64,000 nucleotides of DNA from Dactylosporangium fulvum (GTDB lineage: Bacteria; Actinomycetota; Actinomycetes; Mycobacteriales; Micromonosporaceae), in the NCBI RefSeq assembly GCF_025137375.1, contig NZ_CP073720.1:372001-436000 (forward strand), in the 5' to 3' direction. The position numbers and the translations under genes are program-made. Each line of letters starts with the position of its first letter. The first letter of the stretch is position 1. The notes under the pieces are model-generated. The model did no database searches. It had not been told where the DNA came from and saw only the letters and a program-made list of their open reading frames with translations. Positions 46,342-55,456 of this stretch are shown here, piece by piece.

Positions 46342-47817
46342 ATGCGTCGGCCTCCGCATCGCCTGACCGCTGTCGAGAAGCGCGTATGGACTGGCTTCTT
46401 CGCCGGCATCGAGACGGGTCTCGCGGACCGGAGGCGCACCGTGCGGGCTTCGGTGCTCGCCGACCTCCTCGCCCGCCCGGTCGACCGTACGACACACCCG
46501 CGGGCGGCTCTGCGGCTGCGGGGTGCGACGGTCGTCGGCGTGCTCGACATCGCCCATACCGATGTGGCCGTGCCGGTGGAGCTGCACGACTGCACTCTGG
46601 CCGATCCGGTCGACGTGTCCGGCGCCCGGTTGGCCGGCCTGCACCTGGTTCGTTGCCGACTGCCAGGGCTGCAGGCCCGGCTCGTGGACGTGCGGGGAGA
46701 CGTGCTGTGCACGGAGAGCACGATCGGCGGCCCGGTCGACCTGCGCGACGCGCGGATCGGCGGCGACCTCGATCTCGACCGGGCGCAGCTGCGCAATCCG
46801 GCCGGCAACGCGCTCGCGGCTGCCCGCCTCAGCGTCGGTGGCAGCCTCCGCGCCACCGAGCTGCGCACGGCCGGCGAGCTATGGCTCGGCGGTGCCCAGG
46901 TCGGCGGCAATGTGCTGCTCGACGGTGCCGTCCTGGACAACCCGGCCGGGCGGGTGGTCGGCGGCGACCGGCTGCGCGTGGGCGGCAACGTACGTGCCGG
47001 CGCCGGGTTCACCGCTGACGGCGACGTCATGCTGATCCACGTCGACGTCGGCGGTCAGCTCTGGTTCGTCGACGCCACGCTGCGCAGCCCCGACGGGTTC
47101 GCCCTGAACCTCGGTGGCAGCACGGCCGGCAGCGTGTGGCTGGGCTTCCGCGAGCCGCCGGTCGGCCGCGTGCGCCTGTCAGGTCTGCGGGTCGACACGC
47201 TGTTCGACGACCCGCGGGTCTGGCCGGCCGAACTCGACCTGGTCGGTTGCACGTACCGGCTGGTGATGTCCCGTGCGTTCGAGTCGGGCCCGCAGCCGCG
47301 CGGGCCGTCCGGGCTGGCGGCGGTCGGCGTACGTAGCCGTCTGGACTGGCTTCGCCGCAGTCCGGACGGCTATGCCCCGCAGCCGTACGAGCAGCTGGCC
47401 GAGGTGTACCGGCGCAACGGTCAGGACGTGGAGGCCCGGCGGGTACTGCTGGAAAAGCACCGGCGCCGGCGGGCGACGCTGCACTGGCCCGGGCGGTTCG
47501 CCGGCTATCTGCTCGACGGGCTGGTCGGATACGGCTACCGGACGTGGCTGGCCGGGCTGTGGCTGCTTGGCTGCTGGGCGATCGGAACGGCCGCGTTCAC
47601 CCGTTGGCCGGCACCAGCCCGCAACCCGGCCGAGGCACCGGAACGCAACCCCGCGCTGTACGCGCTGGACCTACTGCTGCCGATTATCAACCTCGGACAC
47701 GACACGGCATGGAAGCCAACAGGCACAGCGCAGTACATCGCGGCAGGACTGGTCGTCATGGGCTGGGTCCTCACAACCGCGGCAGTCGCCGGCCTGACCC
47801 GCCTGATCAACCGCTGA
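46342..47817 (+). CDS. Beta-helix repeat protein with C-terminal membrane domain
   Basis: 491 residues. Residues 55-265 consist of short repeats (IGGDLDLDRAQLRN, VGGSLRATELRTAGELWLGG, VGGNVLLDGAVLDNPAGR, VGGQLWFVDATLRS), consistent with a right-handed or pentapeptide/bactofilin-like beta helix. A basic linker (EKHRRRRATLHW) leads to three hydrophobic segments (YRTWLAGLWLLGCWAIGTAA, ALDLLLPIINLG, YIAAGLVVMGWVLTTAAVAG). Actinomycete homologues are often labelled membrane-associated oxidoreductase without evidence. It likely scaffolds at the membrane. ATG 46342 chosen as first good start. Confidence 0.75.
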   Translation: MRRPPHRLTAVEKRVWTGFFAGIETGLADRRRTVRASVLADLLARPVDRTTHPRAALRLRGATVVGVLDIAHTDVAVPVELHDCTLADPVDVSGARLAGLHLVRCRLPGLQARLVDVRGDVLCTESTIGGPVDLRDARIGGDLDLDRAQLRNPAGNALAAARLSVGGSLRATELRTAGELWLGGAQVGGNVLLDGAVLDNPAGRVVGGDRLRVGGNVRAGAGFTADGDVMLIHVDVGGQLWFVDATLRSPDGFALNLGGSTAGSVWLGFREPPVGRVRLSGLRVDTLFDDPRVWPAELDLVGCTYRLVMSRAFESGPQPRGPSGLAAVGVRSRLDWLRRSPDGYAPQPYEQLAEVYRRNGQDVEARRVLLEKHRRRRATLHWPGRFAGYLLDGLVGYGYRTWLAGLWLLGCWAIGTAAFTRWPAPARNPAEAPERNPALYALDLLLPIINLGHDTAWKPTGTAQYIAAGLVVMGWVLTTAAVAGLTRLINR

Positions 47818-48234
47818 CACCCAGCGGCCACCGGCAGCGCCCCGCCAACCCAGGCCACGCAACGAAACCCCAACCACTCCTCGTGCCACACCTGCATAAG
47901 AGCCATTCCGGGCCCGGAACCGCAACCGCATCGATCAACGATCAGGCGTAGCGGGCCGAAGGAGCAGGCGTCAGGCGCGAATCATTGAGGCTAGGTTGCG
48001 GTCTGCGGGACGCTGGAACGCGACTACGTGCTCGCCTCAGTTCGAAACCGCGTCGACGCCGAGTGGCGACGATCGACATCCGGAAGTCGCACGTGTGGGG
48101 GTGAGTCATTCCGCCCAGATGCAGCGACATCTACCGAAGAGGTGCCGTCGCCAACAAACGACCGGGGGCGGAGCGACGCAGCCGTTTCGATCCCAGTTTA
48201 GTGGTCGGCACGACGTAAACGCCGGAGGGCCGAC
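47818..48234. other. Intergenic, no gene recognised
   Basis: About 420 bp between two convergent genes. GC-rich, with no coding bias in any frame and no strong terminator hairpin visible. Confidence 0.5.
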
Positions 48235-49857
48235 TCACTCCCCAAGAGCGTGAGGTCCTTCGGCATCCCGGACAGTCAGTTCAGGGATCTGAACCGTCGG
48301 CACTTCAGAAGCCGGGAGTTGCATAAAGCTCGCGAGCAGTTCGCCGAAGCGCTCCGCCGCCGTCCGGTGAACGCCGCTCTTGGCCCAGGAGTGAAACTTC
48401 AGCGTCAGATTCGTTTCCGTAGTGATGATGTCCAGGACCGGAGCCTTGTCGCTCCGGTCCGGCCTGCGGACGTAACGGATGTCATCGAGGTCCAGTTCGA
48501 TGTCGATGGTGCCCAGACGACGCAGCGAGTCCTGCTTAGCGATGAGCACGCGCTGGTTGGTGACCGCGACCCAGCCGGCATCGCGGAGGTGTAGGCCCCA
48601 GCGATCACAGGTTGCATCCGCAAGCGCGAGCACCCGCTCCCCGTTCTGCAGACGCAGCGGCAGGATGCGTTGCAGCTCTGCCGGAACGGTTCCGTCGAAT
48701 ACCTGAGTCGACGGCAGGGCGAGAGGCTTCGGCTCGGTCGGCGCGGGCTCGTCGCGGACTGCTGCCAGGGCCTTCTGCAGCTGCCGCACCATCCGCGCCG
48801 ACTCCTTGGCTGCTCGGGCGCTGCCGCCGATCTTGAACGTCCGTTTGCCCGGCAACTCGCCGATGACAGCGAACTCCCGAGCGAGCTCCTCGAGCAGCCA
48901 ATTGGTCTCGTCGAGCGCCTTGTCGTGGAGTTCCTGAGCATCCGTCACCAGCTTCTTGAGCAGTGCCGCGTCTTGCGGGTTTGACCCGGCGCTGTTGAGC
49001 AAATGGCCGGCGCGTAGCGCCTGGTACAGGAACCACGATGTCTGGGCCAGCAGGAGTGCTTGAACGTCGGCAATGATTGCCTCGCCGTGGTCAGTCAGGT
49101 ACTGCTGGCGTTCCTTGTGCCCCTGCTTCGGCCGGAGTTCCTTGACGTGCGCATGAATGGCCTTCTCGAAGAGATCCCATTGTGTCGAGAGCGGTCCTTG
49201 GTAGCCGCGGATCTCCTTATAGATGGCATCGGTGACCATGCCGATCTCGCGGGCGTTGCCCAGTTCCTTCAGGAGCGTGTTGTGGTAGCCCGTCACCTGC
49301 GACCACAGCTCCTGGCGTACGACTTGCAGCACCTTGGAGGTGAGCTCGAGGTTGTGTTGAGCAAGGTCGGCAATCTGATTGAGCTGGAACTGGATGGCCA
49401 TCATCGTCAGCGCCGGACCCATCGACGCGATGACAGACGCTGCCGAAGCCCCGCCGGCCGGAAGCCACCTCACCTGGGCAACGAACTTTCCCTCGCTCGC
49501 GAGGGTGCCAAGGTTCCAGCCGCCCTTCATGAGGGGCGCCGCGGTCTTGAGTTGCTCGAGCGTCTGCGGGGCCAAGCGCACGAGGCCCTGCGCCTGCATG
49601 ATGCCGTTCACTCCCTGAGCGACGGTGTTGCCGAAGCCGGAAGCACTTGCGATAGCGGTGGAGATCGAGGCGCGGGTGGGCTCGTCAATGAGCGTGAACG
49701 GGATGAACTCGGCTCCGGCAGGGAGGTGATCACCGTAAAGAACCGCGAGTCCGTCTTCGATCTGCACGAGCGCAGCCAACGGCGGAGCCCCGTCCTCGCC
49801 AGCATCGGCGGTGCCAGGGCCCTCGAAGGTGGAGTCCGGTTCAATCTCGTCGTTCAT
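48235..49857 (-). CDS. Hypothetical protein: helical domain plus PH-like domain
   Basis: 540 residues, acidic N-terminus. Residues 90-370 are almost entirely helical (QLNQIADLAQHNLELTSKVL, NTLLKELGNAREIGMVTDAI). The C-terminal 130 residues read like a bacterial PH domain (DAGWVAVTNQRVLIAKQDSL, GTIDIELDLDDIRYVRRPDR, ITTETNLTLKFHSWAKSG), which can bind membranes or proteins. No catalytic motif. It stands alone between intergenic stretches. Possibly a membrane-associated sensor or toxin-related protein; unproven. Confidence 0.75.
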   Translation of the reverse strand: MNDEIEPDSTFEGPGTADAGEDGAPPLAALVQIEDGLAVLYGDHLPAGAEFIPFTLIDEPTRASISTAIASASGFGNTVAQGVNGIMQAQGLVRLAPQTLEQLKTAAPLMKGGWNLGTLASEGKFVAQVRWLPAGGASAASVIASMGPALTMMAIQFQLNQIADLAQHNLELTSKVLQVVRQELWSQVTGYHNTLLKELGNAREIGMVTDAIYKEIRGYQGPLSTQWDLFEKAIHAHVKELRPKQGHKERQQYLTDHGEAIIADVQALLLAQTSWFLYQALRAGHLLNSAGSNPQDAALLKKLVTDAQELHDKALDETNWLLEELAREFAVIGELPGKRTFKIGGSARAAKESARMVRQLQKALAAVRDEPAPTEPKPLALPSTQVFDGTVPAELQRILPLRLQNGERVLALADATCDRWGLHLRDAGWVAVTNQRVLIAKQDSLRRLGTIDIELDLDDIRYVRRPDRSDKAPVLDIITTETNLTLKFHSWAKSGVHRTAAERFGELLASFMQLPASEVPTVQIPELTVRDAEGPHALGE

Positions 49858-49924
49858 GCCTGTCCTAGCCTGGGTGATTCACCGTGATCGCCAAGATGGG
49901 TTGTTCGTCGGCGTGTAGATGAGC

Positions 49925-49996
49925 GGAAGTGCCTGCCCTGCAAGGGAAACTTGTGATCGCGACGTCTACAGGTTTCTCTTCGAGGGAGGCACTTCC
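49925..49996 (+). repeat. 72-nt imperfect long hairpin (MITE-like)
   Basis: The outer arms GGAAGTGCCT (49925-49934) and AGGCACTTCC (49987-49996) are exact complements. Inner arms GGGAAAC...TGT and ACA...GTTTC also pair, leaving a loop of about 13 nt. It lies between two minus-strand genes. It could be a miniature transposable element or a structured RNA/terminator. Confidence 0.5.
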
Positions 49997-50139
49997 GAGG
50001 TGCAGCTTACGGCGTGGTCGAGGGGATCTGCGGGTCACCGCGGGCGGTTCGGATGTGGTGTCGCCGTGAATGCGCAAGGTGATGCTGAAGGCGGCACCGC
50101 CAGCGCACCTCGACGTTTCGCGTCCTGAGCCGACGGGTG

Positions 50140-50796
50140 TCAACGGGAGGACCGCTGGGGTTGGCCGCTCATCCAGGCCAGCACATCAAACACGCGCAGC
50201 GCTGAGATCGACGTAGGCAGGTCTGCGGCAGCGCGCAGCCGCAGCAGCCGGCGGTGCAGCGCCGCACCGTCCGCCCTCAGCGCTTGGTGCATCGCCGGCC
50301 AGAATGCGACCGGAGCTCCGACGACTTCACGCACGACGCTGTCGTACATCGGGATCAGCCGAGGTCGTTTGCGGGCCAGGAGCTTCCCGGCGGTGACCCA
50401 GTCGACGCCGTCGATCGTGCAAAGCCGTTCATGCAGCCACCACGCAGGCCACTGCGAACCGCCAGCGAGCTCGGTGTCCGGCAGGTCGGCCAGGTCACGG
50501 TCCTGGCCGACCTGCTCGAGCAGGTCGTTGAACTCGTCGGCCCGGTCACACAGCAACGCACCGACGGTGTCAGCGGTGACCTTGATGCTGAGGAAGCGCA
50601 GCGCGACGAGATCGTCCGCGGTGAACCGGTCAGTGTCCCGCGCCCGGGTGCCGGTGGAGTCCCAGCAATCGAACCGAGCGCCGGTGTAGGCAACACCGAG
50701 CGGGCGACCCTCGTCCCGGCGGTAGTAGGCACGCAACAGCGCCACCGCTCGATCATCGTCGTTGGGTTGCAGCGCGTCCGGCAGTCGCCATGTCAC
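50140..50796 (-). CDS. DUF6308-like protein
   Basis: 218 residues from GTG 50796; the longer frame to 50949 has poor bias. Soluble, mixed alpha/beta, with conserved-looking pieces (FDCWDSTGTRARDTDRFTAD, WVTAGKLLARKRPRLIPMYD, WMSGQPQR). The WVTAGKLLARKRP segment recalls helix-hairpin-helix glycosylase-like folds, and actinomycete relatives are labelled DUF6308. Function unknown. Confidence 0.75.
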   Translation of the reverse strand: MTWRLPDALQPNDDDRAVALLRAYYRRDEGRPLGVAYTGARFDCWDSTGTRARDTDRFTADDLVALRFLSIKVTADTVGALLCDRADEFNDLLEQVGQDRDLADLPDTELAGGSQWPAWWLHERLCTIDGVDWVTAGKLLARKRPRLIPMYDSVVREVVGAPVAFWPAMHQALRADGAALHRRLLRLRAAADLPTSISALRVFDVLAWMSGQPQRSSR

Positions 50797-51235
50797 GGCG
50801 GCCACCGTATATGGCGCGTTCGCGGATCGGGAGCACCAACCGGTCCGACAAGATCGGCAAACGGCCAGCCGTTGCTGCGCGAAAGAGATGGCGGGGTGGC
50901 ACCGCCACGCCGATTTTGGACCAGGGACCGTGCGGCTCACCGACGACACGCGCCTCGCGGTAAAGTCTCGACCATCCCGTAGGACGCTTGGTGTTTCTGA
51001 GGCACCGCAGGTCAGCGCGGCCGTCGGTGCCTCAGATCAGCTGAGACGGGACAGCTGGACGCCCGCAGCTGGCTTGAGCGTTCGGCGGCTTTCGCCAGTA
51101 GATCTTGCTCGTGTGTATCAGCGTGGCTGCGGTTGAGGATCGCCGCGGCGAGGCTGATGGTGTCGGGGTAGGTCGCTGCTTCCGTGGAGTCATGGTCGGT
51201 GGAAACGCCGCGGTGATGGTTGGTGGTCTGCAGCG
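50797..51235. other. Intergenic with one hairpin
   Basis: No gene. TGAGGCACCG (50998-51007) and its complement CGGTGCCTCA (51025-51034) form a 10-bp stem, possibly a terminator without a clear T-tract. The HNH remnant starts to the right. Confidence 0.45.
50998..51034 (+). terminator. Hairpin, possible terminator
   Basis: A 10-bp perfect stem with a 17-nt loop, no strong T-run. Role uncertain. Confidence 0.35.
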
Positions 51236-51430
51236 AATATCCTCGGCATCCGGCCGGACCGAGTCGTCGAGATACGCGAGGACATCCTGACCAAGATCGA
51301 CGGACCGATGCTCCGGCACGGACTCCAGGAGATGCACGGCTCCGTCATCTACCTGCCGCGCCCCCGCCGCGACCATCCCGACCCGAGCCGGATCGGGGAA
51401 CGGTACGAGCAGTTCCGCTCGGCCGCCTAA
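51236..51430 (+). pseudogene. 3' fragment of an HNH restriction endonuclease
   Basis: NILGIRPDRVVEIREDILTK, IDGPMLRHGLQEMHGSVIYL and DPSRIGERYEQFRSAA-stop match the C-terminal tail of a common actinobacterial HNH restriction nuclease family. The HNH core is absent, upstream frames are closed, and the stop lies within the left end of the IS1380 element. Confidence 0.65.
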
Positions 51431-53112
51431 GCCTGAATCCACCGACTGGCCTTGGATCGCGGCCACTGCCAGGCATTTCATCGATGTGCACTGATTGATG
51501 TGGTGGATGGGTGTGATTGATCCGCCGGGCGCTCCGGCATGCTCCATGGGCGGTGGTCGGCCCGTGGTGGGCGGTCGGTCCGGGGTCAGGCGGTGGCAGG
51601 TGGTGCGTGGACGCGGTCGAACAGGGTTTGCCACGAGCGCTGCCAGGGCCAGTGGTTCGGTAGGTGCAGGATGAGACGTCGGGCCCGGCGGGCCAGCCGG
51701 GCTGGGATGGCGATCAGGTGCCGGCGGATGGTGGCGGTACGGGCGGTGGCGTAGCGGGGGCTGGTCAGGCAGCCGGCGGCGCGCAGCAGGTTGTGGGCCA
51801 TCGCGGCCAGGGTCAGCCAGGCGGCGTTGGCGGCGAACCGGCCCGACGGTAGGTGGGCCAGGGGCCCGTCGATGAGGTCGGCGAAGACCTGTTCGATGAC
51901 GGCGTGGCCGCGGTGGGTCAGGTCAGCGTCCATGGTGGCTTCGGTGGTGTCGGTGAGGAAGGCGTGGTACCGCCACAGCGGGAACAACGCTTCCTGACCT
52001 GCCGGGGCGGGGTTGCGTTCCTTGACCCGGCGCACGACCAGCCGCGCGGTGACCTTGTGGCGGCTGGACTCGAACGCGGTGTAGACCGTTTCGGCGACCT
52101 CGGCCTCGGCGATCCAGCACCCGGTGTCCTCATCGAACACCGCGCCGGGGTAACGCACCGGGGTCCACGCCGCCTCGTCGATGCCGTCGATGGCCGCGCG
52201 GAGCTTGACGTTGGACTGCAGGGTGAGCGAGAAGTTCACCCCGGCCTTGCGGCAGGCCGACACCACGGCACCGGAGCCGAACGCCGAGTCGGCCCGCACC
52301 AGGACGCGGCCGGTGGCACCGCAGGCCCGGGCGGTGGCGATCGCCTGTGTGACGAGGGATGCCGCGCCGCGGGCGGAACCGGCGCTGCCGCCACGCAGCC
52401 GGGTCGCGGCGACGACCGGGGCCGCGCAGTCGGTGCTGATCGTGGCCACCAGCGGGGACAGTCCGCGCAGCCGCACGCGGTAGCCGCCGACCTTGGCATG
52501 GCCGAACCCGGCGCCCTGTTTGGCGTGGCCGTAGACCCGCCGCAGCAACGAGTCCACGTCGACATACACCTGCCCCGAATTACCGGACGCGCCGGGTAGC
52601 AGCGGCGTGGCCGCGGCGAGGGCGGCCAGCAGGTCCCGGGCCGCGGCCTCCAGCTGCAGGGCGTGGCCCCAGGTGAAGAATCGCAGGAACGACCCCAGCG
52701 TCGAGGGTGCGTACACCCCGCCGAACAGCGCCGCCATCCCACCGTGGCGTAACACGTCCAGGTCGTCGATGCTGTCCGCGCCGGCAGCCATGCCGGCCAC
52801 GACCGCGGCGGCCTTGCCGCCCGGGTTCGATCCCGTGGACAGGTCCGGCCGCACCCGTGCCGTGACCAGCCCGGCCAGATCAACGCGTTCGGCCAGGCCC
52901 ATCACCGGCACCAGCCCGGCACACGACACCAGATTCGCCTCGTCGAACACCGCGTCCGCCGCGCGGCGAGCATGCAACAATCGCACCTACGAGATGCCCT
53001 CTCGACCAGGGGAATGGAAGCGTAGAGAACTCCCATCCTTCCAGTTCAGAGGGCATTTCCCATACCTTCTCGTCTCCCGACGTCACGGTTGGTCGGTGGA
53101 TTGAGGCTAAGG
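51426..53112 (-). mobile_element. IS1380-family insertion sequence
   Basis: Inverted ends CCTAAGCCTGAATCCACCGA (left, from 51426) and the complement of CCTTAGCCTCAATCCACCGA (right, ending 53112) differ at two positions. About 1.69 kb with one transposase, typical for IS1380. Confidence 0.9.
51586..52986 (-). CDS. IS1380-family transposase
   Basis: 466 residues with the DDE/RNase H-like core: VYVDVDSLLRRVYGHAKQGA (first D), VLVRADSAFGSGAVVSACRK (second D) and the C-terminal RGHAVIEQVFADLIDGPLAH (E region). Full length with intact frame. The segment MRLLHARRAADAVFDEANLV is the usual N-terminus of actinobacterial members. Confidence 0.95.
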   Translation of the reverse strand: MRLLHARRAADAVFDEANLVSCAGLVPVMGLAERVDLAGLVTARVRPDLSTGSNPGGKAAAVVAGMAAGADSIDDLDVLRHGGMAALFGGVYAPSTLGSFLRFFTWGHALQLEAAARDLLAALAAATPLLPGASGNSGQVYVDVDSLLRRVYGHAKQGAGFGHAKVGGYRVRLRGLSPLVATISTDCAAPVVAATRLRGGSAGSARGAASLVTQAIATARACGATGRVLVRADSAFGSGAVVSACRKAGVNFSLTLQSNVKLRAAIDGIDEAAWTPVRYPGAVFDEDTGCWIAEAEVAETVYTAFESSRHKVTARLVVRRVKERNPAPAGQEALFPLWRYHAFLTDTTEATMDADLTHRGHAVIEQVFADLIDGPLAHLPSGRFAANAAWLTLAAMAHNLLRAAGCLTSPRYATARTATIRRHLIAIPARLARRARRLILHLPNHWPWQRSWQTLFDRVHAPPATA

Positions 53113-53133
53113 CGCCACAAGTCGCCGGTACCG

Positions 53134-53778
53134 TCAGCTCGTGCCGTCGAGGAGTTCTGCACGCCACGCTGCGAATCGAGTGCGGAGCCCGTCGAGTTCC
53201 TTGTCGCGTATGCCGTACCGCGCGAAGTCGTCGTCGTCCAGCACCTGAGCCTGTCCGATCGCGGCGGCGAACATGCGGCGGTCGAAGCCGCTGTCCGCCT
53301 GCTCCGCGAACCGCAGCAGCGTTTCCCGGTCGTACTGGCCGGATCGGAGCGCGGCGTCGACGTCGATGAAGTCGCGGGCGAGCGCACGCCCGTACAGCGC
53401 GGCCATCTTGTTCGTGATGGCGTCGTCGGGGTGGAGTACAGGGCCGATGGCCATCAGCACGGGTTCTTTGGCACGCCAATCAACGCCCAGCTCCACCTTC
53501 GAAGTGTGCCGGCTATCGGTGACGGTGAGACGGGTGAAGGTGTCGTACCGGAGTTCAATCCGTACCTCGAGGCCGTCACCTCGGTATGCATCGAGGACCG
53601 CGGCGACCGCCGCGCTGAATTCACTGCGCCGGTCCCACGCGGTGAAGAGATCCACGTCCTCGCTCGGGCGATGCAGGAAGCCGGCGGCCTGAACCGCATA
53701 GCCGCCGGCGAGCGCAAAGCCGTAGCGATCGGTGGCGGCCAGTCCGAGTTTGGCGAGCCGTTCATGGAAGGCGTCCAT
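53134..53778 (-). CDS. AbiEii-like nucleotidyltransferase toxin
   Basis: 214 residues from ATG 53778, 2 bp after the upstream gene. GGYAVQAAGFLHRPSEDVDL with DVDLFTAWD is the GG...DxDxF nucleotidyltransferase motif, followed by ELRYDTFTRLTV and ITNKMAALYGRALARDFIDV, all typical of AbiEii. Same superfamily as the pair at 37.5 kb but clearly a different lineage. Acts with the HTH protein encoded upstream. Confidence 0.88.
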   Translation of the reverse strand: MDAFHERLAKLGLAATDRYGFALAGGYAVQAAGFLHRPSEDVDLFTAWDRRSEFSAAVAAVLDAYRGDGLEVRIELRYDTFTRLTVTDSRHTSKVELGVDWRAKEPVLMAIGPVLHPDDAITNKMAALYGRALARDFIDVDAALRSGQYDRETLLRFAEQADSGFDRRMFAAAIGQAQVLDDDDFARYGIRDKELDGLRTRFAAWRAELLDGTS

Positions 53779-53780
53779 GA

Positions 53781-54356
53781 TCAGGATGCCGTCGTTCTCG
53801 CCGCGCCGAGCTCGTGGAACCGGTCCTCCCACAAGCGGCGGAGCTGGGCCGGCAGCCAGAGCTGCGGCCAGAGCCGGATGAGCGTGGCGCCGTCGAGCCA
53901 GTCCCGAAGGTCGCTGGTGGTTGTCGCCTCGGTGAGAACGGTCTTGTACATGGACGCGAGGCGGGTCGGCCGGTCCAGGACATACTCGGCATTGCCGGAC
54001 CAGTCGAGGTGGTGCGGCAACGTGACGCTGCCCGACGTCGGTCCGTGGAGTTCGGCGAGGGTCTCCGCGACGACGTATCGTTTCCGGTCGCCGTATGGGA
54101 CGTAGTCGGCCGGCGGCCGAACCGTCGTGCCGGTCGTTTTTCGCCGGTTGGTGTTGGCAGCGAGGCGGGCCTCGGGGTGCAACGCTTGGCGGATGGTCTC
54201 CCGGCTGTAGCCGGTGACACGCTGTAGGTCGACTGCCCGCCACCCTGCGGCGTGGAAGGCGCGGAGTGCAGCGTCGCGCTTCGCGAGGGCTGCCTTCTTC
54301 GTCGCTTCATACTCGGCGATCACGGCACGCAGCTCGTCCTCGTCGTGGTCGCTCAT
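53781..54356 (-). CDS. Helix-turn-helix partner of the AbiEii-like toxin
   Basis: 191 residues. A charged N-terminal helix (DEDELRAVIAEYEATKKAAL) is followed by a helix-turn-helix (GWRAVDLQRVTGYSRETIRQ) and an arginine-rich linker. Gene order and 2-bp spacing fit an antitoxin/repressor role. Unlike the pair at 38 kb it is short and the HTH is N-terminal. Confidence 0.75.
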   Translation of the reverse strand: MSDHDEDELRAVIAEYEATKKAALAKRDAALRAFHAAGWRAVDLQRVTGYSRETIRQALHPEARLAANTNRRKTTGTTVRPPADYVPYGDRKRYVVAETLAELHGPTSGSVTLPHHLDWSGNAEYVLDRPTRLASMYKTVLTEATTTSDLRDWLDGATLIRLWPQLWLPAQLRRLWEDRFHELGAARTTAS

Positions 54357-54772
54357 GAACCCAGTCTACCGTGCTAGGCCAAGCGCGCTAGGCATGTCAG
54401 ACGGGAGGCTTGTGGCGGGGTTGGAGGTGCTCACCGAGTATGCGGCGGTCGATGCCACTGCACGGCCGCCAGCGCCCCCGGGACGATGGGTGAGCCGGTG
54501 TTTCGCGGCGCAACTGGCGAACTCGGCCCCCAGCCGTAAAGTTGCTGACCAGGCCGGCATCGCCACCGGAACACGACGCTGGGCCGCAGACGCAGCGCTG
54601 GCTTCTCGGTGGCCTGCCCGGATATTCCTGCGCAGGTGGGGCTGGCGACGCCCGCCGAACCCAAGCCGAACCGGCGGTGGTCGGCAGTCTCGTGACGCAT
54701 CTGCCCATTCATGCGCGGGCACTGCGGCGTACGGTGTCCGCTGAACGACTCGCCGACTCCGAGGAGGATGCC
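54357..54772. other. Intergenic, no gene recognised
   Basis: About 415 bp between divergent genes. GCTAGGC occurs twice in direct orientation near 54372-54392 close to the HTH gene start, possibly a regulatory repeat. No coding frame is supported. Confidence 0.4.
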
Positions 54773-55318
54773 ATGACAGGCCAGAACCGGACCGCCAGCA
54801 TTCCGATCGCAGTGCGGCAGGTGTACGACGAGATCATCACCGCGACCGGTGCCTTCTGCCTGCGGCATCTTGACGAAGAGTACGCCGCGCTCTGCGCCAA
54901 GCTGTCGGCCAAGCTTGCCCGCAAGCGCCCGTCCCCGCTCGTCCGCGGCGATCGCCGCATCTGGGCGGCCGGCATCGTCTACGCCATCGGCCGGGTCAAC
55001 TTCCTCGCCGATCCCAACCAGAAACCGCACCTGCGCACCGACACGTTGGCGGAGTTGCTCGGTGTCAAGCAGACGACGATGGCCAACAAGGGCAGGCTCA
55101 TCATGGACACCCTCAACATCGGTCTGATGGACCCGGAGTTCAGCCGGCGCGAGATCATCGACAACCATCCGATGGCCTGGCTCCTGGAGGTCGACCGTCT
55201 GATCGTCGACGCCCGCAACCTGCCGGAACCGTTGCAGGTAGAAGCCTGGCAGCGCGGGCTGATCCCGTACATGCCCGCGCACGCTGCGACGAGCAAAGCG
55301 TCGACACCGCCAAGATAG
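54773..55318 (+). CDS. DUF6398-like protein
   Basis: 181 residues; ATG 54773 follows GAGGAGG. Segments AVRQVYDEIITATGAFCLRH, RRIWAAGIVYAIGRVNFLAD and LGVKQTTMANKGRLIMDTLN, where the last resembles a helix-turn-helix, are typical of DUF6398. Homologues are scattered in bacteria and sometimes fused to SEC-C motifs. Role unknown; nucleic-acid binding plausible. Confidence 0.85.
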   Translation: MTGQNRTASIPIAVRQVYDEIITATGAFCLRHLDEEYAALCAKLSAKLARKRPSPLVRGDRRIWAAGIVYAIGRVNFLADPNQKPHLRTDTLAELLGVKQTTMANKGRLIMDTLNIGLMDPEFSRREIIDNHPMAWLLEVDRLIVDARNLPEPLQVEAWQRGLIPYMPAHAATSKASTPPR

Positions 55319-55456
55319 GCCCCTCCAAACCGTTCGACATTGATGAGATCAACCGTAGGCTCACGGCGCTGCTCGACGCGGTATCACTGCTACTCGCAGG
55401 GTGACGTCGCCTCCGCCAGTCGTAGGCTGGCCGTCGTGGTGTGGTGAACTGTCGGG

